Below are positions 1 through 5,135 of a stretch of 5,135 bases of DNA, piece by piece. Under the pieces are notes generated by a model. The model was not told the origin of the DNA and ran no database searches. It was given only the letters and a program-made list of their open reading frames with translations. Source of the stretch: Deltaproteobacteria bacterium (lineage in GTDB: Bacteria; Desulfobacterota; Syntrophobacteria; B119-G9). Both the position numbers and the translations under genes were made by a program. The stretch covers positions 1-5,135 of the forward strand of contig QMLL01000158.1 of the NCBI GenBank assembly GCA_003646715.1. Reading direction: 5' to 3'. Positions within the stretch are counted from its first letter, which is position 1. The number at the start of each line of letters is the position of its first letter.

Positions 1-830
1 AGCACTGTTTTTATACAATTTCCAAATTGGTCGTACTGGTATTCCGTCCTGCGCTCCAATGGTGTTCCTGAAGCTTCGATTTTCGCAGTAATATTCCCAC
101 GGTCATCAAATTCGTATTCTGTAATGATGCCTCGTTCATCTATCTTTTTACTTAATTTCCCTGAAAGAGGGTTGTACTCGGCGGATACCGTAATACCATC
201 GGGCTCCACCACTCGAATCATGTTTCCCCACTCATCGAAGGTAGCCTGTTTTTCCATTCCGTTGCCTAACCGGATCCGCATGTGACGATCATCCTGAATA
301 TATTCCTGAACGTTGGTATCGTTGAAAGACTTTCTTTCCAGCCTTCCTTTACTGTCATATACGAGTTCCCGGATGAGCCCGGTGGGGTTCTTGATGGTGG
401 TGATTCGCTGTTGTGATGTCTCGTCGAAAGCGTATGAATATTGGTTTCCTTTACCGTCTGGCCCTTTTACCGATGTGACATATCCATTAGCGTCGTACTC
501 TATGGTAAAGGTTCTGTTTAAGGGATCTGTTTTTGAAATGAGTTTTCCGTAAGAATCATATGTGAAAGACCAGACTCCACCGAGGACATCTTTGACCTGA
601 ATCAGATTATCACCAGAATAGGTGTATTCAACGCGGCGACCAGTATGGTCGTGAACAGCCGCAATCTTACCCTGGGAATTATATTCATACCAGATAACCT
701 GTCGACCGGTGGGATCTACTATTCCAGTAAGTTTTCCGTTTTCTCCATTTTCCCATTTGAGAGTAACATGGTTACTATTTAAGTCACCGTATGCTATCAG
801 ACGACCAAACCTGTCAAATTCCTTCCAGTA
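1..830 (-). repeat. YD-repeat (RHS) array, at least 13 units, runs off the window
   Basis: Residues 1436-1711. Units follow the form '[YF]-D-x-x-G-[RKN]-[LIM]...D..G....Y.Y'. Anchor positions are F1440 (FDRFGRL), W1461, Y1485, Y1506, Y1526 (YDSYGKL, bases 540-560), Y1547 (477-497), F1570, Y1593 (YDSKGRL, 339-359), Y1612, F1633 (FDEWGNM, 219-239), Y1654, F1676 (FDDRGNI, 90-110) and Y1701 (YDQFGNC, 15-35). Spacing is 19-25 residues. W1461 and Y1612 mark degenerate units that lack the YD core. In solved RHS, Tc-toxin and teneurin structures such repeats spiral into a hollow beta-shell. The DNA copies are too diverged to be recent duplications. The end of the shell, including any autoproteolytic DPxG-type core, is not reached. 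Confidence 0.93.
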
Positions 831-3800
831 TCCATGGCGACTTTCCAGGCGAAACCCCGACCAATAATATTCGAATTGAGTCCCGTCTGTAACCTTAAAG
901 TATCCTCCTAAGGTCCTGATTGTGAATTCTTTTCCGGTGAAAAAGAAATTTTTCCCCTGATAACATGGATTGTTTGTTTCATTACATGGAATCGCAGCAT
1001 AAGGACCCTCGTTAAAAATATCATCTGGCGGAAGTTGACCGGATAGAGGAAAATCAAACCCGTCGATTGTGACTTTTTCAATTATCTGTATACCTTTTTT
1101 GAGCGCATCGCTATCGAAGGTATAAGTAAGGCGCTGGTCTAAATAGCTAAAAGACCATTTATCCCAGGCATATTGCCTGAATACCTGAATTGGAAGCCCC
1201 CGAACCTGGAGTTCTATATCTGTCTGCTTCATCTTATAGCGACGGTTTACGAGATCCACTTCCGAGTGAGTAAGATCCGTTTGTGCGCAATCAGTACCGT
1301 TGGGATGTCGTATGTCGTCTGCACATATTTTTCTACCCGCAGGTAGGGCAAGAGCTTTTGCTGATTTGGGTGATTGTCCGGTGTTTGCATCAGAAGACCC
1401 GCCGCCTGCCGAGATTCTACTGGCATAACCTTTGGATACGGGGGAACATATAGTAACGCATACGCGTTTACTGGGATCCCATGGACACGGGTTAAAACAA
1501 TGAGCTTCACAGGCGGATCCACTTCCGCCACCACCGCCTGATGGCCCGGCAGGTGCATTTTCCACTGTTTCCCGGGTGCCGTTGCTTTGGAGAAATTGAC
1601 CCTCTTGCGGCTTTCCAAGCCTGGTTATTCGATATGGAATGATGATTTTTTCTTTGGCTAGAAGTTCGGTGGGAATCTCTATCATCATTTCGATAACGTA
1701 TTCTGGATTCCCTGTGGTTGCCCAAAAACTAAAATTTTCTGCCGTAATCAACCCATGGTTTTCGACCTCGAATTCGCCGTAGTATACTTCTCCCGGAAGA
1801 AGATCAGGCAAAGTTAAAGAAAACGGCGTGATGGTAACAACGGGTTCGGGAACGTTGGTTTTGAATGTTGCATCAAGTTTAATTTCATATATGTCCTTCA
1901 TTTTTACGGGCACGACGGACCACTCGAATATAACCCCAGCGATATCGAGATAAACTTCCTTTCGCACTTTGACACCAGGTTTGATCAGTACTGTTCCCGA
2001 CGATTCCTTATGTTGAGGTGCTGTGATGGTGTAATTGTATCGACCAATAGGTACGTCGCTGAAATCGCAGTTTCCAAGATCATCGGTGGTCCCTTCGTAG
2101 ATTATGGTATACGCAGTAGCGTGCTGAAGCACAATTCGGGCGTCGGCCAGGCCTTCTATGCGACCTCCCTGACCATCGTTTTGCCAGACATACGGATCAT
2201 AGACGTAGATACGAGCATCACCGGTTTCTTTTGCCGTGACTGTCACGGTAACAGGAATATCCAGCACTGATTCGCTTGCTTTAACCTGAAGCCTGCATTC
2301 GTAAATACCTTTTGCCACGTCAGTTCCTGGCTGGAACGTAATGGATATACTCTCTTCCTCTCCCGGTACAATTTCTGTGTCATTTTTAGAAGGGTTGAGG
2401 ACAATCCAGGCGGGAATTGCATCTTCACCGATCGGGATCAACTGTAAGGTTGTGATGTCCGCTGTTTCTGTGCCGATGTTTTTGAGAAGAATCGTTTCTA
2501 CAATATTCTCACCCGGATGCACACCTGTGACTACCTCTTTGGGAAAAGGTGAAAGCTGGGTTTCTCCAGTTACAAGGTTATATGATAAATCGAAAAATTT
2601 AAGCGACGAAGAAACTGTTTCATCACTTGTAACAGCAAGAACGATACTACCCCTTTCGGGAGCGGAAGCATCTGCCGAAAAATTAAAGGAAAGCTTGCCA
2701 CTTTGCCCTGGTTCCACCGTACCCAAGGTGTTTAGGGGTTCAACAGTAATCCCGGTGAGTAACTTCTTATCTTGTTGGAATGCAGGATCATTCTCTAAGC
2801 TTACATTATGTAGCGTTTGCTTCCCTTCATAAGTAAAATCCAGATCTACCTTTCTTGTATAATTCCTGGGAACATTTATAATGAGCCTGGATGGCCGTAT
2901 GCTGATATTGGAGAGATAAAAACTCGTCTGGTTGCAGCGGTCTTCTGCCATGGGATGGGTTGCGCAGGCATAACATGTTCCTGCTTCTGTGGGTAGAGGG
3001 GTATATTCAAAAGTGAATTCACCGCCATCATCGGTATACGTTTCGAAAGTTCTCAGATAGCCATTATTACTGATAGCAATACGTACGGGTGCCAAAGAGA
3101 CCGTCTGGGAACTGTCGGGGAGCAAAGCACGTCCAGTAATCGTAATTGTATTTCTGCCATTGTTAATAGTAGATTCAGGTTCAGCGTTTGTAATCTCAGC
3201 TACATACGCGGTGTCGGTAAGGATTCGTGATTCAACTGCAGTAGTTCCGGGACCTTCTAAAGCATGAGATTCCTCAGAAGGAGCTGCTTCTGCTGGTGCG
3301 CTTTCTTTTGACTTCGGAGCATACGTGGCCACGTAGTCATAATGCTTTACCCTGTCGATTTCTATGCGTATTTTTACATCGTCGGGGGCCGCGAGCGGTA
3401 TAATAAGAGGTATCTCTCCGCTTGTGAAAGAACCACCTGGAGCAATTCTGGCAACTGTTGTTCCGTCTGCTTTGGTGGTGACATCAGCGCCTGTTGTCTG
3501 TTTAAAAGTGGCGCTCGAAAGTATGTTTCCGCTACTATCCAGGAGATAAAAATGTACATCAGGTGACGGATTAGCTCCCGTGTTAGTTGCGGTTACCAAT
3601 TCTATCCCCTCTGTGCCAGTGTTCGTGAGAACAAAACTACAGGGAGCAACTGTCCCTCGAACCAGTTGGTCATTTAAGATGTCAACATGCAGATTTCTGC
3701 TTTCAACAGGTACACTTCCCGAATAAATTACTTCAGTTGTTGTTCCGGGAGCTGGGGTATCCTGCAGCGTTACGGTGAACTCCTCGTAATCGTTCCAGGC

Positions 3801-5135
3801 CACATTTCCTGAGAAGAGGAAATCAACCTCTACACTTCCACCTGCTCCTGTATCAAGACTTCCGCCATGACTAACCTGATTGCCGATTTGAACTATTAGA
3901 TCGTCCGCATGCAAGGGTCGAGTTGTGTCCAGGTTCGTGACTTTTATCTTCAATCGATTAATCAAACCCCGGTAAAAAGGTTTGTTTTCAACAACTTCGA
4001 AGGAGACATCGGGCAATACGGCAGATTTTGGTAAACTTTCGTGGTTTTCACCGTCAACGGCCACGATTCGGTATTCAGTACGCTGCCTGCTATAACCGAC
4101 ATGATCGAAAAAAGATTGGGATAGGGGATCAGAATTGATTTTCTGAAGACCTTGCTGGGTAACGACATATATATTAAAACCCTCAATGTCGTTCGTTGGA
4201 TGGCCCCAGGAAAGATGAGGTACCTTGGATTGATCGTATTGAACAACTAGATCTGTAATCGGCAAAAGCTGAGTGTTTAGTACCACCGAGGGAGATGGGG
4301 CAGACTCATTACCCGCCTCGTCGACGGCAGTCACAGCATAGTAACGTTCTTCTAATGAGGGGTACGCGTCTGTTGCGGTAAAGGAGGTTATATTAGAAAT
4401 CAATGCCTCGAGGGATACCACGGAGTCTATTTCGGTGTTGGCTCGGTACATTCGATACGCGGATGGTACTTCTCCTGTGGGCATTTGCCACTTCGCAATT
4501 ACTCCATCTCCAGACATTTCGAGAACGAGGTTGACAGGAGGATTAGGTGCTTTCGAATCAGCTTCAATACTCACAGAGGAGGATGGTGCACTTGTTGCCT
4601 CCTGTTCGCCTGCGCTACGAATACTGGCTACTGCATACAGGTAAATTCCGTCTTTTTCAGTGGTTTCTTCAAAGGTGCTTGATGAAATAATATTTCCATA
4701 AGGTACAAGGTTTCCTTCACCTGGTGCCTGACGATAAATTTGATACCCAGCGGCTCCTACAACTGGGTTCCAGGTTAATTGTATTTTGCCATCTGGGAGA
4801 GCTGTGCCAATTAGTCCGGTTGGTATGGGCAGGGGAGGAAGATCTCCTTGATATACCTCGAAACGATTTGGGCAGAGAAATAGGGAACCTTCGTTTCCAA
4901 CGTCATCGATAGCTTTGAAAGTGAATTCTATATAATCACCTTCACTCTGGCCCGCTGAGTCTTTTAGAGTGAATGATCCGTGCCAGGTAAGAGGATTCTG
5001 GTTGTCCTGAGTAAGAGTTACATGATATGGACCGGATCCATCCCTGTAATAGTATGCCAGATCAGGGGAGGAAGCTTCGCTAATATCCTGGTCTAGAGTC
5101 AAAAGCACTGTGACATTAAGAGGTTCGGATGGATC
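1..5135 (-). CDS. Giant multidomain RHS/YD-repeat protein with FN3/Ig-like stalk (partial at both ends)
   Basis: One reading frame on the minus strand stays open for 1711 codons across the entire window, with codons ending at 5133-5135 and 3-5. No start or stop is present, so this is an internal fragment. Translation shows three FN3-like domains (about residues 102-376), several CARDB/NEW3/Ig-like beta-sandwiches (377-970), a carboxypeptidase-regulatory-like domain (973-1068), a Gly- and Cys-rich hinge (1175-1285), an RHS N-terminal region (1286-1340) and YD repeats (1436-1711). In known families such proteins are exported, and RHS repeats build a hollow beta-shell that can enclose a C-terminal effector. 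Export, surface location and a role in adhesion, competition or toxin delivery are inferences, because the signal peptide, any anchor and the C-terminal domain are outside the window. Frame continuity was confirmed at many fixed points along the sequence, and there is no sign of frameshift or decay. The reading as a single RHS-family gene is firm; the biological role is not. Confidence 0.96.
831..1115 (-). other. RHS shell entry segment with Cys-containing insertion
   Basis: Residues 1341-1435. In typical RHS proteins the DUF6531 region is followed by a short run describing 'dG....f....g.y......l', then YD units. Here KVTIDGFDFPLSGQLPPDD, EFTIRTLGGYFKVTDGTQFEYYWSG and RLESRHGYW keep that form, but a loop of roughly 35 residues (about 1366-1400) with C1384 and C1391 sits between them. 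The pair C-x6-C could close a disulfide loop. Function unknown. Confidence 0.6.
1116..1280 (-). other. RHS N-terminal conserved region (DUF6531-like)
   Basis: Residues 1286-1340. The series HSEVDLVNRRYKMKQTDIEL, QVRGLPIQVFRQYAWDKWSF and YLDQRLTYTF matches the form 'G....a.G....tDl.l.G.lplt..R.Yns.....g.fG.GW...ye..l' that precedes the YD repeats in RHS and wall-associated proteins. Here 'vRGLPIQVFRQY' is the equivalent of the 'l.GlPL.l.R.Y' core, and WSFSYLDQRL replaces the usual 'fG.GW...y...l'. In RHS shells this segment forms the first strands of the shell or its N-terminal plug. It fixes the border between the stalk and the RHS half. Confidence 0.8.
1281..1445 (-). other. Low-complexity Ser/Gly/Ala linker and trailing Cys pair
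   Basis: Residues 1231-1285. A first part rich in Ser, Gly, Ala and Lys (SAGGGSSDANTGQSPKSAKA) looks disordered. It is followed by KICADDIRHPNGTDCAQTD, where C1271 and C1283 stand 12 residues apart and could form a disulfide loop or pair with the five-Cys cluster. The conserved RHS region starts right after it. Confidence 0.65.
1446..1511 (-). other. Five-Cys cluster in the hinge
   Basis: Residues 1209-1230 hold five Cys in 22 positions: C1209, C1213, C1217, C1226 and C1230, spacing C-x3-C-x3-C-x8-C-x3-C, with a Pro-Trp-Asp-Pro centre. The rest of the protein is poor in Cys, so the concentration is striking. In an exported protein this would most simply be a small disulfide-bonded knot; a metal site is possible (H1212 lies inside). 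I do not recognise a named family. Five is odd, so one Cys may pair with C1271 or C1283 nearby or lie free. Confidence 0.75.
1512..1613 (-). other. Gly-rich flexible hinge
   Basis: Residues 1175-1208. A polar stretch without strands (GKPQEGQFLQSNGTRETVEN) leads into a Gly/Ser run, GPSGGGGGSGS, that ends directly before the first Cys of the cluster at 1446-1511. It marks the border between stalk and RHS half and would give free movement between them. The run is natural-looking in context, since it stays in frame and has mixed Gly codons. Confidence 0.8.
1614..1931 (-). other. Beta-sandwich module preceding the RHS half
   Basis: Residues 1069-1174. Strands IFEWSVVPVKMKDIYEIKLDATF, VVTITPFSLTLPDLLPGEVYYGEFEVENHGLI and YVIEMMIEIPTELLAKEKIIIPYRITRL. 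The 'l.PGe...gef.veNhGli.aen' segment is the typical centre of an Ig-like/NEW3-type fold with 'N.G' turn, and the closing 'IPTELLAKEKIIIPYRI' resembles the end of the beta-sandwich found ahead of RHS repeats in other large RHS proteins. I rely on recall of that arrangement rather than on a search. Confidence 0.6.
1932..2219 (-). other. Carboxypeptidase-regulatory-like (CnaB-like) domain
   Basis: Residues 973-1068. Begins ARIYVYDPYVW, with a long loop NDGQGGRIEGLADARIVLQH (a variant of the 'v.D..G.pl.gA.V.l' signature), then the EGTTDDLGNCDFSDVPIGRYNYTITAPQH segment, which matches the classic 'tT.d.G.y.f..vp.G.Y.yti.a.gh' core, and the closing strands GTVLIKPGVKVRKEVYLD. Such domains are pre-albumin-like beta-sandwiches used as rods in surface proteins and transporters. 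A Cys (C1023) sits where a Tyr or aliphatic residue is common. Confidence 0.78.
2226..2570 (-). other. NEW3-like beta-sandwich domain 2
   Basis: Residues 856-970. Clear pattern: VVTGVHPGENIVETILLKNIG (strand pair with 'PGe....ti.lkNiGt'), AIPAWIVLNPSKN, then IVPGEEESISITFQPGTDVAKG and YECRLQVKAS...IPVTVTVTA. The 'P..W..l.P......i.pGe...i.itf.p......G.Y...l.v' series is the hallmark of NEW3/ASH-like domains that sit between catalytic or binding modules in bacterial extracellular proteins. It is a near neighbour in form to the preceding domain, although the two differ in sequence. Confidence 0.68.
2571..2885 (-). other. NEW3/CARDB-like beta-sandwich domain 1
   Basis: Residues 751-855. It reads as LIINVPRNYTRKVDLDFTYEG, then TVEPLNTLGTVEPGQSGKLSFNFSAD, then ERGSIVLAVTSDETVSSSLKFF. 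The central 'v.PGqs..l.f.f.a' followed by '..G...l.v.sde' is the pattern of NEW3-type and related Ig-like domains in bacterial secreted proteins. Function as a stalk module is an inference. Confidence 0.55.
2886..3236 (-). other. Ig-like domain with Cys triad
   Basis: Residues 634-750. The core strands are NTITITGRALLP, APVRIAISNNGYLRTFETYTDD and GEFTFEYTPLPTEAGTCYACATHP. The order 'G-x-v/L...P...v.i...G..r...t.tD..G.F.f.y.P...eaG.Y...A.HP' is the form of bacterial Ig-like domains in which a 'tD..G.F' turn precedes a 'G.Y...a.HP' strand. Here that strand holds CYAC, and a third Cys follows ten residues later at C734. The fold assignment is from pattern only. Confidence 0.6.
3237..3329 (-). 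other. Acidic Pro/Ala/Ser/Glu-rich linker
   Basis: Residues 603-633. The stretch around KSKESAPAEAAPSEESHALE is low in hydrophobic residues and rich in Ala, Pro, Ser and Glu, unlike the beta-sandwich modules on both sides. It is best read as a flexible, probably disordered joint that separates the FN3/CARDB set from the next Ig-like set. No protease or anchoring motif is recognisable. Confidence 0.7.
3330..3701 (-). other. Ig-like beta-sandwich domain B
   Basis: Residues 479-602. A first strand pair (NLHVDILNDQLVRG, CSFVLTNTGTEGIELV) carries the 'N-T-G-x-E' turn of CARDB-like domains, followed by VHFYLLDSSGNILS, a long polar loop (KQTTGADVTTKADGTT), and the strands VARIAPGGSFTSGEIPLIIPL and VKIRIEIDRVKHYDY. 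At about 124 residues it is longer than a standard CARDB domain, the excess lying in the Thr-rich loop. It is probably a structural bead in the stalk. Function not identifiable. Confidence 0.5.
3702..4007 (-). other. CARDB/Ig-like beta-sandwich domain A
   Basis: Residues 377-478. The pattern of a long strand followed by an 'LKIKVTNLDTT' segment is the form 'x-I-x-V-x-N-x-G/D' typical of CARDB and related Ig-like modules. GGSLDTGAGGSVEVDFLFSG would be the middle hairpin ('G.G....v.f.w.') and DYEEFTVTLQDT the last strands. Such modules are extracellular spacers or binding modules in bacterial and archaeal surface proteins. Exact family is uncertain; a profile search would decide between CARDB, NEW3 and a general Ig-like fold. 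Confidence 0.55.
4008..4271 (-). other. Fibronectin type III-like domain 3
   Basis: Residues 289-376. QLLPITDLVVQYDQSKVPHLSW carries the core Trp at W310, GFNIYVV is the strand C equivalent (Y323), and TEYRIVAVDGENHES gives the strand F Tyr (Y355) and the D..N.ES ending. It abuts domain 2 directly. The strand C and loop region (TNDIEGFNIYVVTQQGLQ) fits FN3 domains of bacterial secreted proteins that report an 'inner dialogue' of W, Y and D-x-x-x-N positions. The end boundary is approximate. Confidence 0.82.
4272..4550 (-). other. Fibronectin type III-like domain 2
   Basis: Residues 196-288, starting at APNPPVNLVLEMSGDGVIAKW, with the core Trp at W216. Strand C is AYRMYR (Y227, Y230), and strand F is ERYYAVTAVDEAGNESAPS, the most canonical FN3 ending in the protein. 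It follows domain 1 after a short DSK joint, as expected for tandem beads. The three FN3 domains share the fold pattern but differ clearly in sequence, so they are not recent duplicates. Confidence 0.88.
4563..4832 (-). other. Fibronectin type III-like domain 1
   Basis: Residues 102-191. It begins with the proline-led strand PIPTGLIGTALPDGKIQLTW, whose Trp (W122) is the conserved core Trp of FN3 strand B. The pattern GYQIYR (Y131, Y134) marks strand C, and GIYLYAVASIRSAGEQEA is the strand F region with the core Tyr. The end SAPSSSVSIE matches the usual last strand. Length of about 90 residues is normal for FN3. In bacteria FN3 domains act as extracellular spacers or carbohydrate/surface-binding modules. 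No binding function can be read from this one. Confidence 0.85.
4839..5135 (-). other. Beta-rich segment before the FN3 domains (incomplete, unidentified)
   Basis: Residues 1-99 of the fragment, cut by the window edge. Alternating hydrophobic strands are visible (NVTVLLTLD, YHVTLTQD, DYIEFTFKAIDDVGNEG). The last of these, with its ending AIDDVGNEGS, resembles the closing strands of Ig-like or FN3-like domains in bacterial surface proteins, where a 'A.D..GN.S' ending is common. The region ends in a proline-rich joint (DLPPLPIP) leading into the first clear FN3 domain. I do not recognise a specific family. It is most likely another extracellular beta-sandwich of the stalk. Confidence 0.5.

Noticed and set aside
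1..830. YD region as a DNA-level tandem repeat or CRISPR array
   Set aside because: Periodicity exists only at the protein level. The nucleotide copies are strongly diverged and no identical repeats with regular spacers are present.
1446..1511. Five-Cys cluster as a classic zinc finger or EGF domain
   Set aside because: Spacing C-x3-C-x3-C-x8-C-x3-C does not match C2H2, C4 or EGF patterns, and 22 residues is too short for EGF.
1512..1551. GGGGGSGS run as a possible engineered linker
   Set aside because: It lies in frame within a natural multidomain protein, uses mixed Gly codons and joins natural flanking sequence. Gly/Ser hinges are common in large secreted proteins.
1247..1618. Minus-strand open frame of 123 codons in another frame
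   Set aside because: Overlaps the Gly/Cys hinge and RHS start of the main frame and begins at an alternative TTG start. The translation shows no known pattern and the main frame explains the region.
2341..2832. Plus-strand open frame of 163 codons
   Set aside because: It lies fully inside the continuous minus-strand frame, which has clear domain homology there (NEW3-like modules). The plus-strand translation has no recognisable domain; it is a shadow.
3962..4246. Minus-strand open frame of 94 codons in another frame
   Set aside because: Starts at TTG inside FN3 domain 3, one base out of the main frame. The main frame carries the FN3 Trp and Tyr core residues, so this is a shadow.
1..5135. 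Pseudogene or frameshifted gene
   Set aside because: The frame is unbroken over 1711 codons, with domain patterns in the same frame at both ends and at many checked points between.

Overview
The whole window is the interior of one very large protein-coding gene on the minus strand. Reading the reverse complement from base 5135 gives 1711 consecutive sense codons with no stop, down to the final two bases. Both the start codon (beyond base 5135) and the stop codon (before base 1) lie outside the window, so the full protein is longer than about 1700 residues. There is no intergenic DNA, RNA gene, promoter, terminator or mobile element here. Below, residue 1 means the first complete codon in the window (5133-5135), not the true N-terminus.

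The protein has two halves. Residues 1 to about 1174 (bases 5135-1614) form a long stalk of predicted beta-sandwich modules. In order these are: an incomplete beta-rich segment, three fibronectin type III (FN3)-like domains, two CARDB/Ig-like domains, an acidic Pro/Ala/Glu linker, an Ig-like domain with a Cys triad, two NEW3/CARDB-like domains, a carboxypeptidase-regulatory-like (CnaB-like) domain, and one more beta-sandwich. A hinge follows (bases 1613-1281) with a Gly-rich run, a compact five-Cys cluster, a Ser/Gly/Ala stretch and a further Cys pair. The second half (bases 1280-1) is an RHS/YD-repeat protein. It begins with the conserved region that precedes RHS shells and runs into at least 13 YD-type units spaced 19-25 residues apart, still continuing at the window edge.

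This is the layout of a giant secreted or surface RHS protein: an adhesin-like stalk carrying an RHS shell. In many RHS proteins the C-terminal end after the shell is a variable toxin or effector. That part would lie just left of base 1 and cannot be seen, so neither toxin function nor a partner immunity gene can be claimed.

The organism cannot be named from this sequence. Base composition looks balanced to slightly AT-rich by eye. The architecture fits free-living bacteria with large secreted proteins (for example Desulfobacterota, Myxococcota, Chloroflexota or candidate phyla), and some archaea carry similar proteins. That is inference from domain content only.
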